A DNA stretch of 64,000 nucleotides from Pleodorina starrii (taxonomy: Eukaryota > Chlorophyta > Chlorophyceae > Chlamydomonadales > Volvocaceae): NCBI GenBank assembly GCA_030267565.1, contig BRXU01000008.1, positions 248,001 to 312,000 on the forward strand, in the 5' to 3' direction. Numbering within the stretch: position 1 is the stretch's first letter; every line of letters begins with the position of its first letter. The notes under the pieces were generated by a model. The model had not been told where the DNA came from, searched no databases, and was given only the letters and a program-made list of their open reading frames with translations. The position numbers were made by a program, and so were the translations under genes. This document shows, piece after piece, positions 1-9,676 of this stretch.

Positions 1-34
1 GAGGCAGGTGCGGTTCGGGGGTCGCCCCCAGGGG
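1..34 (+). mobile_element. LINE 3'UTR fragment
   Basis: This short piece matches the inside of the LINE 3'UTR seen intact near 10121-10155. It is cut by the poly(T) of the SINE that follows. No coding content. Confidence 0.6.
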
Positions 35-362
35 TTTTTTTTTTTTTTTTTTTAATTCCGGAGGAACCCCGACTCGGGACATGGGACACACATGTTGTCT
101 GGCGGCTCCACTGATGCTGCCACTTCTGCTGAGTAGCTAGCGTGCCAGGCTTCTGGGCGACTCCACGGGGCCAGCTGGACGGTGCTGATGACTGTATGAT
201 GAGTCTTGTAAACCTCCGGACGGGACAGGGACAGGGGTGGGCACCCTCCTTTCTCATCACACCCCGGGTAATGGTCACTGACTGGTTTCGATCCCGGGAT
301 CCCGGGGGGAATTGCAAGGTTTCCCTGTTGCCAGCCATTGAACCATTGCCTGCTTCTGTGGG
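35..362 (-). mobile_element. SINE, 5'-truncated, reverse orientation
   Basis: The element starts with a 19-nt poly(T), the complement of its poly(A) tail. It continues through the SINE body and stops inside the head just before the tRNA-like part, so the B box is missing. It separates LINE pieces lying in opposite orientations. Confidence 0.85.
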
Positions 363-596
363 GTGCACCTGCCTCCCGCGGCAGCCTGCACCACACCAAC
401 CCTGCTCCTAAGCTCCCCCGACCCCCAAGACCCCCTCCGGCCCCACCCACAGCAAGCCCCGCACCGCACCCCCCTCCCTAGGCAACCCGCACCGCACTCC
501 CCCCACCCTCGAGGCCCCTCGCACCCTAAGGACCTCAGACACCGAGATCCCCCACTCCCAACACCCCGCTCACGACGGCCCCGGCTGCCCAGACCA
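363..596 (-). mobile_element. LINE 3'UTR fragment (stop-codon-proximal part)
   Basis: The sequence is nearly identical to 5284-5513, the start of the 3'UTR plus the last codons of ORF2 in a minus-strand LINE. It joins abruptly to a plus-strand 3'UTR piece at about 597, an inverted junction typical of nested or rearranged LINE debris. Confidence 0.75.
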
Positions 597-1089
597 GAGC
601 CTTGGTGTTGGCCAAAACCAGAGCCTTGGTGTTGGCTCTGGTTTTGGGCCCTGGTGTTGGGCCCTGGTGTTGGGCTGTGGGGTCGGCCCTGGTGTTGGGC
701 TGTGGGGTTGGCCCTGGTGTTGGGCCGTGGTGTTGGCCCTGGTGTTGGGCCCTGGTGTTGGGCTGTGGTGTTGGCCCTGGTGTTGGGCCGTGGTGTTGGC
801 CCTGGTGTTGGGCCCTGGGGTTGGTTTCGGTTCCCTCCTCGGTGTCTTGGAGGAAGGGGCGGCCGTGTGTGCCGCCCGTGCAGCAGTGGCTCCTGGCCTC
901 TTGCTGCCCCCGTCCCTGTCCCTGTCCTGTCTGCGAGTTTAGGCGTTGCTTGGCTTTTTCTCTCTCCTCGGCTCCTTGCAGTGGTTTCTTGGGCTTCTTG
1001 CCAGGTTGTTGTGGCTTGCTGGTCTTGCTCGGCTTGCCCGTTGGGCTTCGCTTTCCCAGTCCTTGTAACGTCCCTCGCAGAAAACAAAA
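597..1089 (+). mobile_element. LINE 3'UTR, distal part with minisatellite and decayed tail
   Basis: Positions 600-825 hold the 12-13-bp minisatellite of the LINE 3'UTR (units around ggtgttgggccc). The conserved 3' block and the terminal ccctcgcag follow, with a short mutated A-tail (aaaacaaaa). Non-coding. Confidence 0.85.
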
Positions 1090-1264
1090 TGGGAGCCTGA
1101 GCGGACCTAGAATAGCCTGTGGGGACCCGGGGGAGTCTGGGGGGGCCTGCTGGGGCCTGTGGGTTCCTGTGGGGACCCTGGGGGGGGCTTGGGGGAGGTT
1201 GGGGGGGCGCAAGGGGGCCTTGTGGGACCTTCGGGGGCGCCTGGGGGGTCCGGAGGGGGACGCA
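1090..1264. repeat. Satellite fragment (about half a monomer)
   Basis: The fragment begins with the monomer landmark gcctgagcggacctagaat and ends in ggggtccggaggggg. Internal parts of the usual 356-bp monomer are missing. Confidence 0.8.
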
Positions 1265-1550
1265 TGCGTGCAGTCCGCTGCACATGACAGCTGTCGTGCA
1301 CCGTTGGTGGCTGGGAAATATCTGGTCAAACTGACTGACAGTTGGAGCGCAGACGAACGCTCTCGGTTGGGCTCGAACCGGGGACCGGGCCCATGCCCGG
1401 GCTCCGGAACCAATCACTGCTCGTCCAGTGCGAGTCCTACCTAGGCGCAAGCGTTTCCAGCAGGAAGCGCTTCGCCTGGTCATATTGCATACGTACATGC
1501 TGAAGTATAGTGGTGCTTCAAGCGGATGACTGTAACACCAGTTCAGTAGT
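1265..1550. other. Unassigned unique sequence
   Basis: This stretch matches none of the repeat families in the window and has no convincing coding frame. It lies between a satellite fragment and a LINE ORF2 fragment. Its only structured part is a tRNA-like segment on the minus strand (next entry). Confidence 0.5.
1362..1440 (-). other. tRNA-like segment, possible head of a second SINE family
   Basis: On the minus strand a B-box-like GGTTCGAGCCC lies at 1369-1379 and an A-box-like block at 1410-1427. Box spacing fits a tRNA, but I cannot fold a convincing acceptor stem and the anticodon arm is irregular. A degenerate tRNA-derived retroelement is more likely than a working tRNA gene. Confidence 0.35.
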
Positions 1551-3788
1551 CTCTGGGAAACACCCTGGCATACCACCTCTCCATCATCCGCCCCACCCCA
1601 CCCCAGCTGGCGGCACTCCGCAAGCATATCGACGGCTTTGTGGCCTGGTCGCTCCTGGAGGAAGACGCGTCCCTGGTGTGCCACGGACGGGCCCTGCTGA
1701 AGCCTGGCCCGGAGATCGCCTGCCAGGATCGCGACTGTGGCGGTGTCGGCCATCTCGACCTCGACGCCTTCATGGTCGCCCTGCATGCGAAGCCCCTCAC
1801 CCAGCTCGCTCAGCCCGGCCAGCAGCCATGGAAGCAGATCATGCGGGGGTCTGCTCGACGAGTACAGGCCAGATGGGACCACTGGGTGGGGCTGGGTGTA
1901 TGGCACGGCGGAACCGCCCCCCAGCCTGCCTACGTTCATTGCCAGCCTGGTGCAGTCCTACCGCTCCTCGCTCCCGACCCGGCTGGCCTACCCCGAGACC
2001 ACGGACGCACGTGCCATCCTGCATGAGCCCCTGTTCTTCAATGCAGCCCTGCGTGACCCCGCCACCGACCAGCCCTTCACCCCGCCGGCTGGGACCGCCC
2101 ACCTTGGACCCCGCACCCTGGCCGAGCTCCGTGCAGCGTCGCCCATGACCCAGCACGAGCCCCTCATGCAGGCAGTCCTTGGGGCCCTCCCAGCCGACTG
2201 GCGGAGACTGCTGCCAGCCGACCCCCTGGACCCCGAACTGCCGCCGGCGCCCGACTGGCTCCTGTCGCCCGATGGCAGCCGGGTAAGCAGCCCTACGGGA
2301 GTCTTGTGGGCCGTCCTGCCCAACGGCCGCTTGGTGCCCCCAGACAGCGAGCAGGCCGGAGCAGCAGGGGACGCCGACTGGCCTGCAGCCTGCGTGCTGC
2401 CGGGCCGCAAGCCGCGCCGACACTGGACCTTGGAGGACCATCAGCATTACAACGAGGCGCCCCCGGCCCAACGCGCCTCCTCATGGCCAGTGGAATACCA
2501 GCTGCTGGGGCTTTGGGACTCGGTCCAGTGCTACCCCCTCAGCCACGGCCACGGCGTGCTGCCCCTCATCCACTACACAGTGAGTGAGGTGCGCCACCGC
2601 CTCACCGCCCGCGGTCACAGCTGGGGCCGGGACCAGGACACGGGGCCCCTCATGCCCGCGGCGTGGCCCGAGCAGCCGCACAGCCAGCTACAGCAACAGG
2701 AGGCCCGCTGGCACCAACACTGGCTGGCTCAGCAAGCGCCCAGCCGCAGCCGGTGGTTTGCCATGAACCCCACACCCAGCCCCGGCTGGATGCGGCCCTG
2801 CTCCTCCCCCCCATCACTGCCCTCGGCCGCTGCAAGCCCGGTCAGCCAGCCTGGCCGCCGCCATGTGGCACCGCACCAGCAGGACCCCGGTGCTGCCGCC
2901 GGACCGTCGGCACCCGCCGGGCCGGCCCCGGAGGTAGACCAGGCAGCTGATGGCCCGGCTGGCATGTCTCCCCTCGACCGCCGGCGGGCCTGGCAGCGGC
3001 TGTGGGACTGCCCTGCAAGCAACCGGGCCAAGGCGCTAGCCTGGCGGCTGCACCATGGACGGCTCCCGTGCGGGGTGTACCTGGCCTCCAAAGGTCAGCC
3101 GCAGCGTGCCCACTGCTCTGCTCCTAGCTGCTCGGTGGACGGCAGCCTGCATGTCGCCAGCCTGACCCACGTCTTCTTGGAGTGTGGGGCTTACACCGCA
3201 GCTCGGGTCTGGCTGGCAGAGCTGCGGGCGGCAGTCTCCGGGGCCGCGGACTTGCCCTTCAGCCAGCCGGCTGTGCTACTGGGGGACTGGCCAGGAGGGT
3301 GGCCGGCCTACCCCGCCAGCCCTGGGCTGCAGCTGCTGTGGGCAGCCCTTCGAGCCACTTGGCTGTGGGCGGTCTGGGGCCACTACCACAGGGCGGAGCC
3401 TGATGACCATCCATCGGCCACGGTGGTGGGCTGCGTCATTGGGGAGCTGCAGCGTCTCATGAGGGCACATTTCAGCATGGCGGCGCTCTCCGAGGACACT
3501 CTGGCGGGGCTGCCCCGGGGCCACATCACAGCGCAGCTGAAGCCCGGCCGGTTGGATGCCTTCGAAGCCTCCTGGGCGCATGAAGGCGTCCTCTGCTCCG
3601 TACAGCGGGTGGCTGGCAGCAGCCCGCGTCTGCAGGTTCATCTGTCCCGGGTGGCCCCGGTCCCAGCACCACAGGCATCCGCCGGGGGCGCCCAGGCAGC
3701 ACAGCAGGTCTCCCCATCCGGGTCAGCCATCAGCGCCCAGCCCAGCCAGGCAGCGGCTCAGCTGACAGGGCAGCCGGGGCCGTCGTGA
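1551..3788 (+). pseudogene. LINE ORF2 C-terminal region with zf-RVT finger (frameshifted)
   Basis: The frame read from about 1640 (WSLLEEDASLVCHGRAL) breaks near 1845 and continues in another frame (LLDEYRPDGTTGWGW) to the TGA at 3786-3788, so one indel separates two parts of a single protein. The C-terminal third contains WRLHHGRLPCGVYLASKG, a Cys cluster (HCSAPSC) and THVFLEC, the pattern of the zf-RVT domain that follows plant and algal LINE reverse transcriptases. The RT catalytic core is absent here. The tail is rich in Pro, Ala and Gln. Family assignment is firm; the copy is not functional. Confidence 0.85.
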
Positions 3789-4011
3789 GTGGGGTGTTGG
3801 GAGTCGGGGGTCTCGGTGTCTGAGGTTCTTAGGGTGCGAGGGGCTTCGAGGGTGGGGGGAGTGCGGTGCAGGTTGCCTAGGGCGGGGGGTGCGGTGCGGG
3901 GCTTGCTGTGGGTGGGGCCTGAGGGGGTCTTGGGGGTCGGGGGAGCTTCGGTGCAGGGTTGGTGTGGTGCAGGCTGCCGTGGGAGGCAGGTGCGGTTCGG
4001 GGGTCGCTGTC
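1551..4011 (+). mobile_element. LINE copy A, truncated at both ends
   Basis: The element holds the C-terminal half of ORF2 and the first 220 bp of the 3'UTR. It is cut by a SINE tail at 4012. The 5' side starts downstream of the RT core, so the copy is dead. Confidence 0.9.
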
Positions 4012-4054
4012 TTTTTTTTTGTTGTCTGGCGGCTCCACTGATGCTGCCACTTCC
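4012..4054 (-). mobile_element. SINE remnant (tail plus about 34 nt)
   Basis: Nine T residues are followed directly by the internal SINE block gttgtctggcggctccactg. The usual tail-proximal sequence is missing, so this is an internally deleted and truncated piece. It ends at the poly(T) of LINE copy B. Confidence 0.7.
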
Positions 4055-6592
4055 TTTTTTTTCTGCGAGGGACGTTACAAGGACTGGGAAAGCGAAGCCC
4101 AACGGGCAAGCCGAGCAAGACCGGCAAGCCACAACGACCTGGCAAGAAGCCCAAGAAACCACCGCAAGGAGCCGAAGAGAGAGAAAAAGCCAAGCAACGC
4201 CTAAACTCGCAGACAGGACAGGGACAGGGACGGGGGCAGCAAGAGGCCAGGAGCCACTGCTGCACGGGCGGCACACACGGCTGCCCCTTCCTCCAAGACA
4301 CCGAGGAGGGAACCGAAACCAACACCAGGGCCCAACACCAGGGCCAAACCCCAGGGCCCAGCACCAGGGCCAACACCACGGCCCAACACCAGGGCCCAAC
4401 ACCAGGGCCCAAAACCAGAGCCAACACCACGGCCCAACACCAGGGCAAAAACCACGGCCCAACACCCGGGCCAGCACCACGGACCAACAACAGGGCCCGT
4501 CACCGAGGACAAACCCCCGGGCCGGGCAAAGGCCCCAACAGCGACCACAGCGACAACACAACCACAACCTGCACAACCTCAACAACCAAGGGGCGAACCC
4601 TACACCCAGGGCGACAGCAACAGGAACGGCAAACAAAACCGGGCAACCGCCACAGCGAACCAGGGCGGACAAGCCCCTCCCCGCCGGGGAGCACCAGAGG
4701 AAACAGGAAAGCCACAGCACGCCCGAAGAGAACCTCGCACCACCTAAACCGCCTCCCAGAGCCACAAAAGCTGCAGGGATGGCGCCACACAAAGCGCACC
4801 AGAGACAAACAACAACCGACCCCACCCTGGGGGCGTCCCCGCAAGACAGCAGGCCCCAAGACACACCTCCCTCCCAAGACACCCCGCACCACAGGAACCG
4901 CACTCCCGCGGCCCCCCGGCTCCCAAGAACCCCCACGGGTGCAGCAGGGGCAGCACCGCCTGGCTGGAAGCCAGGGCACAAGCGCGCCGGCGACAAGACT
5001 CCCGCAGACCCCACCCTGGGGGCGACCCCCGAACCGCACCTGCCTCCCACGGCGGCCTGCACCACACCAACCCTGCACCGAAGCCCCCCCGCCCCTCCCC
5101 AGTCCCCCCCCGAAACCCTCCCCAGACCCCCCGGCGCCACACGCACCCCACTCCCAAGAACCCCCCCCTCCAGGCCGCAGGGGCAGCACCGCCGGGACAG
5201 AGACCAAGGCACGAGAGCGCCAGCGACAAAACACCCACAGACCCCACACAGGGGGCGACCCCTCAAGACAGCAGCCTCCGAACCGCACCTGCCTCCCGCG
5301 GCAGCCTGCACCACACCAACCCTGCTCCTAAGCTCCCCCGACCCCCAAGACCCCCTCCGGCCCCACCCACAGCAAGCCCCGCACCGCACCCCCCTCCCTA
5401 GGCAACCCGCACCGCACTCCCCCCACCCTCGAGGCCCCTCGCACCCTAAGGACCTCAGACACCGAGATCCCCCACTCCCAACACCCCGCTCACGACGGCC
5501 CCGGCTGCCCTGTCAGCTGAGCTGCTGCCTGGCTGGGCTGGGCGCTGATGGCTGACCCGGATGGGGAGACCTGCTGTGCTGCCTGGGCGCCCCCGGCGGG
5601 TGCCTGTGGTGCTGGGACCGGGGCCACCCGGGACAGATGAACCTGCAGACGCGGGCTGCTGCCAGCCACCCGCTGCACGGAGCAGAGGACGCCTTCATGC
5701 GCCCAGGAGGCTTCGAAGGCATCCAGCCGGCCGGGCTTCAGCTGTGCTGTGATGTGGCCCCGGGGCAGCCCCGCCAGAGTGTCCTCGGACAGCGCCGCCA
5801 TGCTGAAATGTGCCCTCATGAGACGCTGCAGCTCCCCAATGATGCAGCCCACCACCGTGGCCGACGGATGGTCATCAGGCTCCGCCCTGTGGTAGTGGCC
5901 CCAGACCGCCCACAGCCAAGTGGCTCGAAGGGCTGCCCACAGCAGCTGCAGCCCAGGGCTGGTGGGGTAGGCCGGCCACCCTCCCGGCCAGTCTCCCAGC
6001 AGCACAGCCGGCTGTCTGAAAGGCAAGTCCGCGGCCCCGGAGACTGTTGCCCACAGCTCTGCCAGCCAAACCCGAGCTGCGGTGTAAGCCCCGCACTCCA
6101 AGAAGACGTGGGTCAGGCTGGCGACATGCAGGTTGCCGTCCACCGAGCAGCTAGGAGCAGAGCAGTGGGCACGCTGCGGCTGACCTTTGGAGGCCAGGTA
6201 CACCCCGCACGGGAGCCGTCCATGGTGCAGCCGCCAGGCGAGCGCCTTGGCCCGGTTGCTTGCGGGGCAGTCCCACAGCCGCTGCCAGGCCCGCTGGCGG
6301 TCGAGGGGAGACATGCCAGCCGGGCCATCAGCTGCCGGGTCTGCCTCCGGGGCCGGCCCGGCGGGCGCCGACGGTCCGGCGGCAGCACCGGGGTCCTGCT
6401 GGTGCGGTGCCGCATGGCGGCTGCTAGGCTGGCTGACCGGGCTTGCAGCGGCCGAGGGCAGTGATGGGGGGGAGGAGCGGGGCTGCATCCAGCCGGGGCT
6501 GGGCGTGGGGTTCATGGCAAACCACCGGCTGCGGCTGGGCGCTTGCTGAGCCAGCCAGTGTTGGTGCCAGCGGGCCTCCTGTTGCTGTAGGT
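4055..6592 (-). mobile_element. LINE copy B, 5'-truncated
   Basis: The copy reads on the minus strand from a short poly(A) (4055-4062 as T) through the complete 3'UTR (to about 5489) into ORF2. It is truncated at 6592, where a Gypsy fragment begins. The 3'UTR minisatellite lies at about 4323-4500. Copies A and B face each other tail to tail. Confidence 0.9.
5490..6592 (-). pseudogene. LINE ORF2 C-terminus (zf-RVT and Pro/Ala-rich tail)
   Basis: An open frame of about 365 codons is truncated upstream. It carries the finger residues (WRLHHGRLPCGVY, HCSAPSC, THVFLEC) and ends in TGQPGPS before TGA. Sequence is very close to copies A and C. No endonuclease or RT core remains. Confidence 0.85.
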
Positions 6593-7040
6593 TCCTGAAT
6601 TACGGCTTCCATCCCGCGACACCCGTCGTGCGTGAGATCGATGCCCTTGTTCCAGCATCGAAGGTCTTTGTCAAGTCGTACACCGCTCGCATTGCGGACG
6701 CCAAGCAGTGCCTCGAGCGGGCTCTGCAACGTGCGGCTGACTACTACAACCGCGGTAAGCAAGACGCGTCCTTTCGCGAGGGGCAACTTGTGCTTCTGAA
6801 CACTAAGAACCTGCGGCAGCTTGCCAAGGGTCCGCGAAAGCTGCTTCCGCGTTGGGTGGGTCCTTTCCCTGTGAAGCGCATGGTCAGGCAGGCCGCGGCA
6901 GAGCTAGTCCTTCCAACTTCTTTGCGCATTCACCCCACTTTCCATGTGTCGCTTTTGCGTCCTTATTGGAGCAAGCCGGGAACGGAGCCCTCGGTTGACA
7001 ACACCCTTGCTGTTGAGGCCTCTGATGAACCTGCAGGACC

Positions 7041-7461
7041 TGAGAAGGTAAGTTCTACACCGAAAGTTAAGGCACTGCTTTCGGCCCGGGTGACCCGGGT
7101 TCAAGTCCCACCAAGGACATTTGGAACTTACCTGCACCCCACAGAAGCAGGCAATGGTTCATTGGCTGGCAACAGGGAAACCCTGAAATTCCCCCCGGGA
7201 TCCCGGGATCGAAACCAGTCAGTGACCGTTACCCGGGGTGTGATGAGAAAGGAGGGTGCCCACCCCTGTCCCTGTCCCATCCGGAGGTTTACAAGACTCA
7301 TCATACAGTCATCAGCACCGTCCAGCTGGCCCGTGGAGTCGCCCAGAAGCCTGGCACACTAGCTACTCAGCAGAAGTGGCAGCATCAGTGGAGCCGCCAG
7401 ACAACATGTGTGTCCCATGTCCCGAGTCGGGGTTCCTCCGGAATTAAAAAAAAAAAAAAAA
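7041..7461 (+). mobile_element. Full-length SINE inserted in the Gypsy chromodomain region
   Basis: This is the best reference copy. The head starts ggtaagttctacacc (7047-), has a tRNA-like region with a B box GGTTCAAGTCC at 7098-7108, and closes with gaacttacc (7134-7142), which is complementary to ggtaagttc (7047-7055). A body without coding content follows, then ggaatt and 16 A. No target-site duplication is visible; the uninterrupted copy shows a 10-bp target loss. Confidence 0.9.
7098..7108 (+). promoter_or_regulatory. Pol III B box of the SINE
   Basis: GGTTCAAGTCC fits the tRNA-type internal promoter B box (GGTTCRANYCC). An A-box-like GTTAAGGCACTG lies about 35 nt upstream, resembling the D arm of Ser/Leu-type tRNAs. 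The same boxes recur in all full-length copies. Confidence 0.65.
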
Positions 7462-7708
7462 GACTGGCTGGACGAAGCGCCCCTCTACACGGTCGAGCGT
7501 ATTTTGGACTACCGCGGCCGGCGCGTTGGCAAAGGTCGTCGGAAGCGAATCGTGCACGAATACCTGGTCAAATGGGCCGGTTACTCTTCTGAGCACAACA
7601 GCTGGGAGCCTGCAGTCAACTTCACTCCTGACCTGAAACCCGAACTTGAGCGGATTCGGGCCTTGTCCCGTCACGCTGCGGGGACTCAGTGTCCTGAGGG
7701 GGGATAGT

Positions 7709-8042
7709 TGTTGTATCTCTCCTGTTGTATTACCTTGTATTTTACCCTAGCACTGGCTAAGGGTGGTGCTGTGTGCCGGACACAGACACCTGGGATTACG
7801 ACGACTTGTCGTAGTCGTGGCACTTGCCACTGGTAGACCCACTTGGGTTCGACTTCATCGGTTGGTGATTATTTTGTGTAACACTTGTTACATATTTTGG
7901 CCACGAGGCGTACTTACGCTACGTTGGAGGATCTGCGGCTTTCTACGGATTTCCGTACGTCTTCCTTCGTCGGGTATCTTTACCCTCTCTCAATCACTAA
8001 CCGGTAGTTTTCACTACCACCACAAGTGGGCGTGATACAACA
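7709..8042 (+). repeat. Gypsy 3' LTR (copy 1)
   Basis: This 334-bp LTR has terminal inverted repeats TGTTGTAT/ATACAACA. It is preceded by the polypurine stretch gagggggga (about 7696-7704), the expected plus-strand primer. It is essentially identical to the LTR at 17216-17549. No matching 5' LTR lies in the window. Confidence 0.9.
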
Positions 8043-8846
8043 AGTCTGGAGGGGACGCCCCCTGTGTGGGGTCTGTGGGTGTCTTGTCGCAGGTGCTCTC
8101 GTGCTGTGGTCTCCGACCCGGCGGTGCTCTCCCTGCGGCCTGGAGGGGGTTTTTGGGGGACGGGGGGTCTTGGGAGTGGGGTGCGCGCGGCGCGGGGGGG
8201 AATGGGGAGGGTTTCGGAGGGGGTCTGGGGAGGGGCTGCGGGAGTCTGCGGGAGTCTGCGGGAGTCTGCAGGAGTCTGCGGGAGTCTGCGGGAGTCTGCG
8301 GGAGTCTGTGGGAGTCTGCGGGAGTCTTGTCGCCGGCACGCTTGTGCCCTGGCTTCCAGCCAGGCGGTGCTGCCCCTGCTGCGCCCGTGGGGGTTCTTGG
8401 GAGCCGGGGGGCCGCGGGAGTGCGGTTCCTGCGGTGCGGGGTGTCTTGGGAGGGAGGTGTGTCTTAGGGCCTGCTGTCTTGCGGGGACGCCCCCAGGGTG
8501 GGGTCGGTTGTTGTTTGTCTCTGGTGCGCTTCGTGTGGCGCCGTCCCTGCGGCTTTTGTGGCTCTGGGAGGCGGTTTAGGTGGTGCGGGGTTCTCTTTGG
8601 GCGTGCTGTGGTTTTCCTGTTTCCTCTGGTGCTCCCTGGCGGGGGGGGGCTTGTCCGCCCTGGTTCGCTGTGGCGGTTGCCCGGTTTTGTTTGACGCTCC
8701 TGTTGCTGTCGCCCTGGGTGTAGGGTTTGCCCCTTGGCTGTTGAGGTTGTGCAGGTTGTGGTTGTGTTGTCGCTGTGGTCGCTGTTGGGGCCTTTGCCCG
8801 GCCCTGGGGTTTGTCCTCGGTGACGGGCCCTGTTGTTGGTCAGTGG
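8043..8846 (+). mobile_element. LINE copy D, left part of 3'UTR
   Basis: LINE 3'UTR starts at agtctggaggggacg directly after the LTR and runs to cagtgg, where LINE copy C is inserted. The right part resumes at 11139. The same LTR/LINE junction occurs at 17549, so it predates a duplication. Confidence 0.85.
8236..8325 (+). repeat. 10-bp minisatellite (gcgggagtct)n
   Basis: About nine near-perfect 10-bp units lie within the LINE 3'UTR, one with gcagg instead of gcggg. The same array occurs at 18166-18260 with slightly different unit content, so it expanded before the duplication and has drifted since. Confidence 0.85.
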
Positions 8847-9676
8847 CTGGCATGTCTCCCCTCGACCGCCGGCGGGCCTGGCAGCGGCTGTGGGACTGCC
8901 CCGCAAGCAACCGGGCCAAGGCGCTCGCCTGGCGGCTGCACCATGGACGGCTCCCGTGCGGGGTGTACCTGGCCTCCAAAGGTCAGCCGCAGCGTGCCCA
9001 CTGCTCTGCTCCTAGCTGCTCGGTGGACGGCAACCTGCATGTCGCCAGCCTGACCCACGTCTTCTTGGAGTGCGGGGCTTACACCGCAGCTCGGGTTTGG
9101 CTGGCAGAGCTGTGGGCAACAGTCTCCGGGGCCGCGGACTTGCCTTTCAGACAGCCGGCTGTGCTGCTGGGAGACTGGCCGGGAGGGTGGCCGGCCTACC
9201 CCACCAGCCCTGGGCTGCAGCTGCTGTGGGCAGCCCTTCGAGCCACTTGGCTGTGGGCGGTCTGGGGCCACTACCACAGGGCGGAGCCTGATGACCATCC
9301 GTCGGCCACGGTGGTGGGCTGCGTCATTGGGGAGCTGCAGCGTCTCATGAGGGCACATTTCAGCATGGCGGCACTGTCCGAGGACACTCTGGCGGGGCTG
9401 CCCCGGGGCCACATCACAGCACAGCTGAAGCCCGGCCGGCTGGATGCCTTCGAAGCCTCCTGGGCGCATGAAGGCGTCCTCTGCTCCGTGCAGCGGGTGG
9501 CTGGCAGCAGCCCGCGTCTGCAGGTTCATCTGTCCCGGGTGGCCCCGGTCCCAGCACCACAGGCACCCGCCGGGGGCGCCCAGGCAGCACAGCAGGTCTC
9601 CCCATCCGGGTCAGCCATCAGCGCCCAGCCCAGCCAGGCAGCAGCTCAGCTGACAGGGCAGCCGGGGCCGTCGTGA
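8847..9676 (+). pseudogene. LINE ORF2 C-terminus in copy C
   Basis: The frame holds the zf-RVT region and the Pro/Ala-rich tail, ending in TGA at 9674-9676. It is fused at its left edge to unrelated 3'UTR frame of copy D. Identity with copies A, B and O is high, which suggests recent activity of one subfamily. Confidence 0.85.

Larger units (their letters stand above)
6593..7707 (+). pseudogene. Gypsy (chromovirus) integrase C-terminus and chromodomain, interrupted by a SINE
   Basis: The frame covers the end of integrase, the GPF/Y-like region (LLPRWVGPFPVKRMV) and IHPTFHVSLLRPYW. After the SINE at 7041-7461 it resumes with a chromodomain (YTVERILDYRG ... YLVKWAGYSSEHNSWEP) and stops at TAG just before the LTR. 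Compared with the copy at 16511-17214, ten target bases (gccgcctgta) are missing at the SINE site. The left edge abuts a LINE, so RT, RNase H and the catalytic integrase core are absent. Confidence 0.9.

Noticed and set aside
275..1939. A 554-codon minus-strand frame
   Set aside because: It spans a SINE, two LINE pieces of opposite orientation, satellite and unassigned DNA, so it is a chance product of high GC.
3789..5555. A 588-codon open frame across the LINE 3'UTR on the strand opposite to copy B
   Set aside because: It runs antisense through a GC-rich 3'UTR and minisatellite and ends in repeat residues such as Pro-Gly-Pro-Thr. Several frames are open at once, there is no domain, and indels between copies change the frame freely.
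7047..7142. A functional tRNA gene in the SINE head
   Set aside because: It occurs in many dispersed copies with poly(A) tails, and the anticodon arm is not canonical.
8236..8325. Regular short repeats as a CRISPR array
   Set aside because: Units are a contiguous 10-bp minisatellite with no spacers, inside a eukaryotic LINE 3'UTR.
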